Source: an uncultured Alistipes sp.
GTDB lineage: Bacteria > Bacteroidota > Bacteroidia > Bacteroidales > Rikenellaceae
Reading direction: 5' to 3'
NCBI GenBank assembly: GCA_959604655.1
Contig: CAUHCL010000116.1
Coordinates: forward strand, 1-6,383
Length of the DNA stretch: 6,383 nt
The notes under the pieces were generated by a model. That model was not told where the DNA came from, did not search any database, and saw only the letters and a program-made list of their open reading frames with translations. Position numbers and translations under genes: made by a program. This document shows, one piece after another, positions 1 through 5,865 of the stretch (position 1 is the first letter of the stretch; the number at the start of each line of letters is the position of its first letter).

Positions 1-147
1 TCTTTTCGCTCCGTCGCCGCGGCCGCCCTTTGTCCGAAATCGCTTCTGCCGCGGGATAGGCTGACGCATGTGAATATTGCCCTCCGCAGCCCCTCCCCTC
101 TTTCCCCGAAAATCGGCTGCGGGTGCGGCCATGTCGCAAAAACTGCG

Positions 148-155
148 TACCTTTG
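148..155 (+). promoter_or_regulatory. Bacteroidota -7 promoter element for the GH125 gene
   Basis: TACCTTTG matches the Bacteroidota sigma-ABfr -7 consensus TAnnTTTG exactly. It lies 32 bases before the ATG at 188, which would give a 5' leader of about 25 bases. No good -33 TTTG/TTG is visible at the usual 19-21 base spacing, so the site rests on the -7 match and its position. It also argues against translation starting at the in-frame ATG at 77, which lies upstream of the expected transcript start. Confidence 0.55.
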
Positions 156-187
156 CACGGAAACCGAATAAAAATTCAATACCGAAC

Positions 188-1669
188 ATGAAAGGAATAT
201 ACATTCTGGCAGCCGTGACCCTCGCGCTCGCGACGGCAGGCTGCAACGGCCGCAATGCTGCGGAGAAGCAGCCCGCCGCCGAGGCGTCGCAGGCCGAGAA
301 ACCCACCGTCGTCGACGGCAAATACGTATGTCAGCGTCCCGCCGAGGGCGAGCGCCTCTTCACCTCGAAGAGCGTCGAGCGCAAGATCGCCGAGGTGCAG
401 GCCATGCTCACCAACGAACGTCTGGCATGGATGTTCGCCAACTGCTTCCCCAACACTCTCGACACCACGGTCCACTACCGCAAGGATGCCGACGGCAAGG
501 ACGACACCTTCGTCTATACGGGCGACATCCACGCCATGTGGCTGCGCGACTCGGGCGCCCAGGTGTGGCCCTACGTGCAGCTGGCGGCCGACGACGCCGA
601 GCTGAAAGCCATGCTCGCGGGCGTGATCAACCGTCAGATAAAGTGCATCAACATCGATCCCTACGCCAACGCGTTCAATGACGGTCCCACGGGATCGGAC
701 TGGGAGTCGGACTTCACCGACATGAAGCCCGAGCTGCATGAGCGCAAGTATGAGATCGACTCGCTCTGCTATCCCATCCGTCTGGCCTACTGGTACTGGC
801 TGGTGACGGGCGACGCGTCGGTTTTCGGCGATGAGTGGATCGAGGCCGTGGGCAAGATCGTGAAGACCTTCCGCGAGCAGCAGCGCAAGGAGGGCAACGG
901 TCCCTACAAGTTCCGCCGCAAGACCGACCGCCAGTTCGACACCCTGTCGAACGACGGCCTGGGCGCTCCCGTTAACCCCGTGGGCCTCATCGTGTCGAGC
1001 TTCCGTCCGTCGGACGACGCCACCGTGTTCCAGTTCCTCGTCCCGTCGAACTTCTTCGCCGTGTCGTCGCTGCGCAAGGCCGCCGAGATCCTCACCAAGG
1101 TGAACGGCAAGGCCGATCTGGCTGCCGAGTGCACCGCGCTGGCCGACGAGGTGGCCGCCGCGCTGGACAAATATGCCGTCTACAATCACCCTGAGTTCGG
1201 CCGCATGTATGCCTTCGAGGTCGACGGATTCGGCAACTACCATCTGATGGACGACGCCAACGTGCCGAGCCTGCTGGCCATGAAATACCTCAATCCCGAG
1301 GTGATCGACGACGACATCTACGCCGCCACGCGCCGCTTCGTGTGGAGCGAGAACAACCCCTACTTCTTCCGCGGCAAGGCGGGCGAGGGCATAGGCGGTC
1401 CGCACGTGGGCTACGACATGGCATGGCCCATGAGCATCATGATGAAGGCCTTCACCTCGGACGACGAGGCCGAGATAAAGGAGTGCATAGAGATGCTCAT
1501 GCGCACCGACGCGGGCACGGGATTCATGCATGAGTCGTTCGACGTGAACGATCCCGAGCATTTCACCCGCGAGTGGTTCGCATGGCAGAACACGCTGTTC
1601 GGCGAGCTGATCCTCAAGCTCATCGCCGACGGACGCCTGGAGATGCTCAACTCGATAGAGATAAAATAG
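188..1669 (+). CDS. GH125 exo-alpha-mannosidase lipoprotein
   Basis: Predicted metal-independent exo-alpha-1,6-mannosidase of glycoside hydrolase family 125, an inverting enzyme that trims terminal alpha-mannose from N-glycan or mannan oligosaccharides. The start at 188 (493 aa) is preferred over the in-frame ATG at 77. It opens directly with a lipoprotein signal (hydrophobic residues 4-17, lipobox TAGC, lipidated Cys19) and sits just downstream of a -7 element. After a linker of about 25 residues, the catalytic (alpha/alpha)6 region fills roughly residues 55-490. Family landmarks visible are GDIHAMWLRDS (112-122), FRPSDDA (272-278), WSENNPYFF (386-394), HESF (448-451) and REWFAWQNTLFGEL (461-474). 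Characterised members use an Asp acid and a Glu base. The RPSDDA aspartates (276/277) and Glu449, 462 or 473 are candidates, but I cannot assign them. No acidic run follows Cys19, so a periplasm-facing lipoprotein is as likely as a surface one. No other glycan gene is present in the window. Confidence 0.93.
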   Translation: MKGIYILAAVTLALATAGCNGRNAAEKQPAAEASQAEKPTVVDGKYVCQRPAEGERLFTSKSVERKIAEVQAMLTNERLAWMFANCFPNTLDTTVHYRKDADGKDDTFVYTGDIHAMWLRDSGAQVWPYVQLAADDAELKAMLAGVINRQIKCINIDPYANAFNDGPTGSDWESDFTDMKPELHERKYEIDSLCYPIRLAYWYWLVTGDASVFGDEWIEAVGKIVKTFREQQRKEGNGPYKFRRKTDRQFDTLSNDGLGAPVNPVGLIVSSFRPSDDATVFQFLVPSNFFAVSSLRKAAEILTKVNGKADLAAECTALADEVAAALDKYAVYNHPEFGRMYAFEVDGFGNYHLMDDANVPSLLAMKYLNPEVIDDDIYAATRRFVWSENNPYFFRGKAGEGIGGPHVGYDMAWPMSIMMKAFTSDDEAEIKECIEMLMRTDAGTGFMHESFDVNDPEHFTREWFAWQNTLFGELILKLIADGRLEMLNSIEIK

Positions 1670-1671
1670 TC

Positions 1672-1738
1672 CCTCCCCTTCGGAGGCTCTGCTTCGATTG
1701 AAGCAGCAACGGCCCGCATTCCGAAATGCGGGCCGTTG
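1672..1738. terminator. Triple tandem hairpin between convergent genes
   Basis: Three adjacent hairpins fill the gap between the GH125 stop and the 3' end of the reverse-strand operon. They are CCTCC/GGAGG (1672-1676 with 1682-1686), CTGCTTC/GAAGCAG (1689-1695 with 1700-1706, loop GATT), and a perfect 14-bp stem CAACGGCCCGCATT (1707-1720) with its complement (1725-1738, loop CCGA). The last is strong enough to act from either strand. No long U-tract follows on either side, so a bidirectional terminator or 3'-end-protecting structure is inferred from stem strength and position. Confidence 0.7.
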
Positions 1739-1759
1739 TCGTATACGGGTCTTGCGGGG

Positions 1760-2350
1760 TCATCGTATGGGTATCACCCGCTCGCGGGGCAGTGTGCGGC
1801 CGCGGGGCAGGGTGATCCTCAGCACGTGGTCGGTCGCCACGCCACGGTCGCCCTTCATTGCGGGCGTCCACTTCGGCGCTTCCTCCAAAGCCTTCGCGAT
1901 GCGGCGCAGCAGACGTCGGTCGGTGGCTTCGAGTATGTCCTTCACCTCGACCGAGCCGTCGGCCGCGACGGTGAACGATATTATGACGCGCGCCACGGGA
2001 TCGGTGTCGTCCCATTTGACCCGATCGGCTATGTAGCGGCTGAACCCCGCGTTTTCGCCGCCCGCCTCGAACCGCGCGGGCGTGTCGTAGCGCAGCGTTA
2101 GGAGTATGACCCCGTTGGCCGCCTGCTCGCCGTATTTGTCTACCGTGGCTTCGTCGGCGGGCAGCAGCTCGTTCGACACGATGTCGGAGGGGTCGATCTC
2201 GCGAACCTCCTCCTCGCTCATGCGCACGCCGTTCACTATGTATATGGGCGCTCGGTCGGTGCGCAGGCTCTGCGCCGCGGTCCTGTGCGGCACGGCTGCC
2301 GACAACGCCGCCAGCAGAAGCGCCGCGGCCGACACGCGAAAGTTCCTCAT
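1760..2350 (-). CDS. Exported SusC-like plug / TonB C-terminal domain protein
   Basis: A 196-aa protein with an N-terminal signal peptide (hydrophobic about 7-20, likely cleavage near AAAQ, residue 27). Residues 34-87 resemble the plug segment of SusC-type TonB-dependent receptors: PIYIVNGVRM (35-44), IDPSDIVSNELL (52-63), KYGEQAANGVILLTL (72-86). Residues 117-182 resemble a TonB C-terminal domain: VARVIISFTVAADGSVEV, then an amphipathic helix, PKWTPA (159-164) with the conserved Trp161, and a final strand VLRITLP. There is no barrel and no inner-membrane anchor or proline-rich spacer as in classical TonB. It is therefore neither a receptor nor a complete energy transducer and is probably a free periplasmic protein. 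Plug-like segments on TonB or M56 sensor proteins are known in Bacteroidota. The start lies 4 bases after the DUF2490 stop, so translation is probably coupled. Its job is unknown; domain calls are by motif. Confidence 0.8.
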   Translation of the reverse strand: MRNFRVSAAALLLAALSAAVPHRTAAQSLRTDRAPIYIVNGVRMSEEEVREIDPSDIVSNELLPADEATVDKYGEQAANGVILLTLRYDTPARFEAGGENAGFSRYIADRVKWDDTDPVARVIISFTVAADGSVEVKDILEATDRRLLRRIAKALEEAPKWTPAMKGDRGVATDHVLRITLPRGRTLPRERVIPIR

Positions 2351-2354
2351 GGCG

Positions 2355-3131
2355 TTACAGTTTGAAATTATAATCTATGCCGAACACATGGCTGCACTGT
2401 CTGACGAGCGACCACTCCTTCATCTCTCCGCTGCCCGCCTTGTAACGTGCGCGGAACTCGCGGTTGAAATGCACCATGTAGTAGAAATCGAGTCTGTTGC
2501 GTCTGTCGATCTTGTACTCCGTGCCCACGGCCAGCCTCACGCGGTTGATGTAGTTGTCGCGCGACAGGGGCGCGGTCTTGAAGTTGTCCACGGGGGCGGG
2601 GGCGTTCAGCGTGACATACAGCTCGGCGTAGGCGTAAGGCTCCCAGCGCGAGTGACGTATGTCGTACGCGGCCTTCAGGCGCGTGCGCAGCGTGACAAGC
2701 GGGTCGGGCTTCTCGTATCTGTTGACCGAATCGCTGCGGAAGCGCAGGCGCACCCTCTCGCGCAGCGACAGCTTCACGCGGCCCGCGCGGTACGATCCCG
2801 TGACGTCGAAGTTGAGGCGGTGGCGTATCTCCCATCCCTCGGCCGCGTCGTGCTCGTTCACGAAGCAGTATTCAGCCCCCAGTTTCAGAAACGTAAGGGG
2901 CTTGTAGCCTACGCTCAGGCTCGAAACCACCTTGTCTACCGAGCCGAAATTGTCGTCGAGGCGCAGCTGTTCACTCCACCCGATGTTCACTTTGCTTCCT
3001 ATCGGGATCGTCAGACCCGCGCGGAAACGGCCCTGCACGTCGCTCTCCGAGCTCTTCGCGAGGGGCATGGTCTGGGCCGCGGCGGTCGCGGTCATCGCGG
3101 CGGCGGCCAGCAGGATAAGGATCTTCTTCAT
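2355..3131 (-). CDS. DUF2490 family outer-membrane-type beta protein
   Basis: A 258-aa protein with a clear Sec signal peptide (MKK, hydrophobic 4-18, cleavage near AAA-Q20). The rest alternates short amphipathic strands rich in Arg/Tyr/Leu with polar turns, ending in the aromatic/hydrophobic tail YNFKL, as outer-membrane barrels do. The pattern agrees with DUF2490: RLNFDVTG and RVKLSLRERVRLRFR in the middle, WEPYAYAELYV, RVRLAVGTEYKID, and NRLDFYYMVHF near the end. The family has no established biochemical role and is placed in the outer membrane by prediction. The start at 3131 is the only one that gives the signal peptide; the sequence before it is A-rich, as usual for Bacteroidota translation starts. 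It follows DUF4956 after 137 bases that hold a palindromic repeat, and no separate promoter is visible there, so read-through from the upstream genes is plausible but unproven. Confidence 0.83.
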   Translation of the reverse strand: MKKILILLAAAAMTATAAAQTMPLAKSSESDVQGRFRAGLTIPIGSKVNIGWSEQLRLDDNFGSVDKVVSSLSVGYKPLTFLKLGAEYCFVNEHDAAEGWEIRHRLNFDVTGSYRAGRVKLSLRERVRLRFRSDSVNRYEKPDPLVTLRTRLKAAYDIRHSRWEPYAYAELYVTLNAPAPVDNFKTAPLSRDNYINRVRLAVGTEYKIDRRNRLDFYYMVHFNREFRARYKAGSGEMKEWSLVRQCSHVFGIDYNFKL

Positions 3132-3187
3132 GTCAGTCTCTGTTTTTATTCATTCATTTCTTTCGGTCGCGGCTTGCTGTTCGCTCT

Positions 3188-3269
3188 CGGGCCTCCGCGG
3201 GGCAGAGGCTGCGGCCCGCGCAGTCCTGCGGACTGCAATATTTGTTTTTTTGGCGTGCTGTTCGCCGAC
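3188..3269 (-). repeat. Palindromic interspersed repeat, copy A (inside the operon)
   Basis: GC-rich repeat between the DUF4956 and DUF2490 genes, starting at the DUF4956 stop codon. It contains the stem GCAGTCC/GGACTGC (3220-3226 with 3230-3236, 3-base loop) and an 8-bp stem with one wobble (GCCTCTGC/GCGGAGGC on the reverse strand, 3191-3209). Bases 3209-3237 (29 nt) and 3247-3269 (23 nt) recur identically at 5665-5693 and 5700-5722. Bases 3188-3221 (34 nt) recur inverted at 5881-5914. The near-identical 14-mers at 3171-3184 and 3252-3265 (GGC[T/G]TGCTGTTCGC) bracket the element. Read on the plus strand, the first stem is followed by a T-rich run (3241-3251), which would be a terminator for antisense transcription. 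Confidence 0.85.
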
Positions 3270-3991
3270 TACTCCACGAACCGATTGGCCTTGGTGAGCA
3301 TGTCGATGCTGTCGCCCTCGCCCTCGCGCAGCTCGTAGTAGACCTTCACGAAGGCCACGTCGCGCAGGAAATCGACGTGTCCCACCTCCACCTTGTCGAT
3401 CTTCAGGCCCAGGCGCTGCTCCAGATCGGCGATCAGCTCGCCGCGCCGCTCGGGCACGATCAGCTCTATGCGTTCGTAGAGCACCAGCTTGGCCGAGGTG
3501 TGACGCAGCAGCAGGCGGCTCTCCATGCCCCACAGCAGTCCGAGCACCAGCGCGTCGGCCGCCACCAGTTCGGCATAGGAGATGTTGAGCGCCAGACCGT
3601 TTATCACCGCCGTGGCGATGATGACGAACAGATAGGTCATTTCGCGTACGGGCACCGTCTCGGTGCGGTAGCGTATCACGCCGAATATGGCGAAGAGCCC
3701 CAGCGTGAGGCCTATCTGCAACTTCACGTTCTCCATGAGGAATATGAGCAAAAACATCGCCGAACTGAACAGCATGAACGTCAGCACGTAGTCGCGGCGG
3801 CCGCTCTTGCGGTAGTAGCAGAAGCGCACTATGAGCCACGACACCAGCAGGTTGAACGCGAAGCGCATCAGCAGGTGTATGAGATTCTGCGTGTCGCACA
3901 GAGGCACCCCGAGAAAACTTATCTGCGAGGTGATGTCGTAGCCGAACTCTTCGGCTATCGAGGGGTCGAAATCCTGGAAATCCTGAATCAT
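3269..3991 (-). CDS. DUF4956 polytopic membrane protein
   Basis: A 240-aa inner-membrane protein of the DUF4956 family. A soluble N-terminus of about 35 residues is followed by hydrophobic segments near 36-58, 70-87, 93-106, 119-136 and 143-157, then a charged, probably cytoplasmic C-terminal domain (165-240). The signature GLFAIFGVIRYRTE (98-111) with the following VPVREMTYLFVI is the most conserved part of the family. DUF4956 genes commonly sit beside VTC-domain polymerase genes in bacteria, which is the basis for proposing a membrane partner or conduit for polyphosphate; no activity is established. The start ATG overlaps the VTC stop by 4 bases (ATGA), so the two are very likely co-translated. 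The stop abuts a palindromic repeat. The family call is secure; the role is inference from context. Confidence 0.9.
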   Translation of the reverse strand: MIQDFQDFDPSIAEEFGYDITSQISFLGVPLCDTQNLIHLLMRFAFNLLVSWLIVRFCYYRKSGRRDYVLTFMLFSSAMFLLIFLMENVKLQIGLTLGLFAIFGVIRYRTETVPVREMTYLFVIIATAVINGLALNISYAELVAADALVLGLLWGMESRLLLRHTSAKLVLYERIELIVPERRGELIADLEQRLGLKIDKVEVGHVDFLRDVAFVKVYYELREGEGDSIDMLTKANRFVE

Positions 3992-4917
3992 GCGTTGTCA
4001 GTTTTACCGTTTATTGCTTTTATTATACGTCTTATCTTGGCCTTGAAGCGGTTGCTTTTCGCCTGCGGGACCGACAGCGCCGTGCCGATGCAGTATTTGC
4101 TCACCTTCAGCGGGCGTATGCGCAGCTGCCCGAGGATGCGTTTCATGGGCGACGGCGCCAGACCGTCCTGCTTCAGCTCGACTATGACCATGCCGTCCAC
4201 GCGTGCCGTCACCCCGTCGCCGTCGGCGGCGAGCGACAGCGCTCCGTCCCGCACTCCCGCGGCGCAGAGGTGCGGATCGGCCACCGTGCCGCCTCGGGCG
4301 CGCACGTCGGTGAACCGCAGGTTCCAGTCGATGGTGAGCCGCTCGGTGCGGGCATGGTTCACCAGCGTTATCCGCTCGAACGTGGTGGCCAGCGCGGGCG
4401 TTATGGTCTCGGGCGCGTAGTGCGCCGCCTCGCGCAGGAACCCGACCGCCCCCTCGTCGCGCGTCACGGCGGCGAAAGCGTCGTCGGCGATGCGCATGCG
4501 GCGCTTCTTGGTCCGTCCCTTGTTGGTCTTGTCCTTCACCTCCACGAAACTCACGCCCGACTCGACGTAGGTGCGCGTGCGGATCTTCTGCCGCGCGAGG
4601 TGCCGATCGTGGTGCAACGTGTACATCCGCCGATCGTCGGTGTCGTAGTAGAGCGTCGCGTAACGGCATGCGCGGCACTCGCCGATGGTCTGCACCGAGT
4701 AGTCGGCGGCGGCCATACGCAGCATTTCGAGGCACTGCTTCTCGCCGAGCACGTACTTGGTGTCGACGCGGTTCATCAGCTTCACGGCCGACATCTCGTC
4801 GAGACTCAGGGTCGGCATGCGCCGCCACAGCGGAAGGGAGTTCAGTTGCTCGAAAGTCATGCGGAGGGGGTTCTTGACGGGGACGCCGCCGTTGCCGATT
4901 GCGGGCGGATCACTCAT
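3988..4917 (-). CDS. VTC-domain polyphosphate polymerase
   Basis: A 309-aa cytoplasmic protein with the VTC tunnel fold that in yeast Vtc4 makes polyphosphate from ATP. Visible conserved positions are RVDTKY (50-55), YDTDDRRMY (91-99), the basic strand KIRTRTY (111-117; Arg113, Arg115), VEVKDK (125-130; Glu126, Lys128), ERLTID (192-197; Arg193), the acidic metal-site candidate Glu247 in VELKQ, and SKYCIG (273-278; Lys274). These correspond to the substrate- and metal-binding elements of the family, so the enzyme looks intact. There is no SPX regulatory domain and no membrane segment, unlike the yeast subunits. The C-terminus is a basic tail. The ATG at 4917 overlaps the end of the upstream small gene by 8 bases; an internal Met at residue 20 is a possible alternative start. 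The 3' end overlaps DUF4956 by 4 bases. Some VTC-like proteins may have other substrates, so the product is inferred from family. Confidence 0.92.
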   Translation of the reverse strand: MSDPPAIGNGGVPVKNPLRMTFEQLNSLPLWRRMPTLSLDEMSAVKLMNRVDTKYVLGEKQCLEMLRMAAADYSVQTIGECRACRYATLYYDTDDRRMYTLHHDRHLARQKIRTRTYVESGVSFVEVKDKTNKGRTKKRRMRIADDAFAAVTRDEGAVGFLREAAHYAPETITPALATTFERITLVNHARTERLTIDWNLRFTDVRARGGTVADPHLCAAGVRDGALSLAADGDGVTARVDGMVIVELKQDGLAPSPMKRILGQLRIRPLKVSKYCIGTALSVPQAKSNRFKAKIRRIIKAINGKTDNA

Positions 4918-5332
4918 CGAACGCGTATTCGAAGATCTTCACCGTGTAGAGCTTGCCGTTGGGCAGGTAGTTGTACTGCTTGCGTTTGGTGCCGTCGTCG
5001 TTGTATTCGTACTTGCGTATGCGCACGGGCTTGTTGCGCTCGTCGTACACCACCTCGCGCACGATCATGTCCGTCTCGGGGTCGTATTCGCACATCACCC
5101 GCTCCACCTGGCCGAACTGGTTGTACTCGGCTTCCTCGATCTTGCGCCCCTTCTCGTCGTAGACGGTGAGGTGGTCGAGCCAGCGGCTCTTCTTCGCGGA
5201 GTCGGTGTTCCACTCCTTGACGGTGAGATTCTTGCGCTTGGCGCGTTTGGCCAGCGTCTCGGGGCTCAACGCCTGCGCGGCGAGTCCCCGGGCGAAGAGA
5301 ATCGCCGCGGCGATCAAAAGGAATCGTTTCAT
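4910..5332 (-). CDS. Small exported protein with strand-turn repeats
   Basis: A 140-aa protein with a signal peptide (MKRF, hydrophobic 4-13, cleavage near AAQ20). After a basic linker (29-50), residues 51-140 are a run of Tyr/Glu/Lys-rich strands joined by turns: LTVYDEKGRKIEEAEYN, VERVMCEYDPETD, VREVVYDERNK, IRKYEYNDDGTK, YNYLPNGK, KIFEYAFDE. The repeat of about 22 residues resembles the YD/antitoxin-like beta-hairpin repeats of exported Bacteroidota proteins; I do not recognise a named family and assign no function. It is the first gene of the polymerase operon. A promoter sits about 75 bases upstream (5408-5438), and its last codons overlap the VTC start by 8 bases, which indicates translational coupling. 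The signal peptide at the very start supports the 5332 start. Export predicts a periplasmic or surface location, apart from the cytoplasmic polymerase. Confidence 0.78.
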   Translation of the reverse strand: MKRFLLIAAAILFARGLAAQALSPETLAKRAKRKNLTVKEWNTDSAKKSRWLDHLTVYDEKGRKIEEAEYNQFGQVERVMCEYDPETDMIVREVVYDERNKPVRIRKYEYNDDGTKRKQYNYLPNGKLYTVKIFEYAFDE

Positions 5333-5407
5333 GGCTGTTCGGGTTATTCCGTTTGCTGCTTTTTCTGCTTTTTGCGCCTGCCGCGGGCGGCAGACGATAA
5401 ATCCTTA

Positions 5408-5438
5408 CAAATTTAACATTAATTTCACGAAAAACAAC
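5408..5438 (-). promoter_or_regulatory. Promoter of the polyphosphate-polymerase operon
   Basis: On the reverse strand, GTTG (5438-5435) and TAAATTTG (5415-5408) match the Bacteroidota -33 TTG and -7 TAnnTTTG elements with a 19-base spacer, the preferred distance. The predicted transcript start is near 5401, leaving a leader of roughly 70 bases before the ATG at 5332. This is the best promoter match in the window and lies in a locally AT-rich stretch. No operator or leader structure was identified with confidence. Confidence 0.7.
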
Positions 5439-5581
5439 TTCGGGACCGCATTATTCGGGCGTGCGGCCGTATTCCTCGGCGTGCCATGCTTGGCGGGCGG
5501 TGCGGTTGTTCGGGGCGCAGGCGTAATGATTGGAATGCTCTTGGGGTGTCGGCTTGATGTTTGACGACGGGTGTGTGGCAT

Positions 5582-5649
5582 TTATCTTCGGCGGCTGCGG
5601 GGGTCGCACCAAAAGTGCGTGCCGCCGAAGATAACGCCGCTTTGCGGCG
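5582..5649. repeat. Long compound inverted repeat plus adjacent hairpin
   Basis: A perfect 14-bp inverted repeat, TTATCTTCGGCGGC at 5582-5595 with its complement at 5621-5634, encloses a 25-base loop. That loop itself contains the stem CGCAC/GTGCG (5605-5609 with 5615-5619). Directly adjoining is a second hairpin, CGCCGC/GCGGCG (5635-5640 with 5644-5649, loop TTT). No flanking gene ends here, so a terminator role is not obvious; it looks like part of the composite repeat cluster. Confidence 0.8.
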
Positions 5650-5664
5650 CAGTTGTTCGGGAGC

Positions 5665-5722
5665 CTGCGGCCCGCGCAGTCCTGCGGACTGCATTTAGGT
5701 TTTTGGCGTGCTGTTCGCCGAC
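5665..5722 (-). repeat. Palindromic interspersed repeat, copy B
   Basis: Second copy of the element found between DUF4956 and DUF2490. It shares 29 identical bases (5665-5693, containing stem GCAGTCC/GGACTGC at 5676-5682 and 5686-5692) and 23 identical bases (5700-5722) with copy A, separated by 6 unrelated bases here against 9 there. It lacks the second, GCCTCTGC-type hairpin of copies A and C. Same orientation as copy A. Confidence 0.85.
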
Positions 5723-5740
5723 GGCGGCGTGAATGCTTTA

Positions 5741-5773
5741 GCAGTCCGCCGCAGTGGGGCGGCGGCGAACTGC
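5741..5773. repeat. Imperfect 12-bp inverted repeat
   Basis: GCAGTCCGCCGC (5741-5752) pairs with GCGGCGAACTGC (5762-5773) with one C/A mismatch and a 9-base loop. It starts with the same GCAGTCC heptamer as the copy A and B stems, suggesting a diverged relative within the cluster. Confidence 0.65.
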
Positions 5774-5814
5774 GCGACTCTAAAGAGCCGCATCCTCTAA
5801 ATTATTTTTCATAC

Positions 5815-5842
5815 GTTACCTTTTGTCCGCACAAAAGGTAAC
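5815..5842. repeat. 28-base perfect palindromic hairpin
   Basis: GTTACCTTTTGT (5815-5826) and its exact complement (5831-5842) surround the 4-base loop CCGC. After one mismatch, three or more further A/T pairs extend the stem outward. Each arm reads TTACCTTTTG, one T longer than a -7 promoter element, on both strands. It could be a terminator-type stem, a repeat terminus or a protein-binding dyad; the sequence alone does not decide. Confidence 0.75.
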
Positions 5843-5865
5843 ATATAAAACAATCAAGGAAGCCT

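Noticed and set aside
1..171. Open frame at the left edge that could be the tail of an upstream gene
   Set aside because: It is open only as a chance frame with low-complexity content, ends beyond a promoter element, and shows no recognisable domain.
77..187. Upstream in-frame extension of the GH125 gene to the ATG at 77
   Set aside because: The extension is Pro/Arg/Lys-rich with no signal character, would bury the lipoprotein signal inside the protein, and lies across the predicted promoter at 148-155.
176..1561. 461-codon reverse-strand ORF opposite GH125
   Set aside because: The GC-rich codons of the real gene keep the opposite frame open; the translation is Val/His/Ala/Gly-rich with no signal peptide or domain, while the forward frame has clear GH125 motifs.
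2106..3338. 410-codon forward ORF across the plug-TonB_C and DUF2490 genes
   Set aside because: It spans two well-supported reverse-strand genes and the intergenic repeat; its composition is that of an antisense shadow.
3242..4420. 392-codon forward ORF opposite DUF4956 and VTC
   Set aside because: It has no recognisable domain, is His/Gln/Glu-rich as an antisense frame would be, and starts inside the palindromic repeat.
5425..5694. 89-codon reverse ORF upstream of the polymerase operon
   Set aside because: It runs across repeat copy B and the 14-bp inverted repeat and overlaps the operon promoter; its composition is low-complexity.
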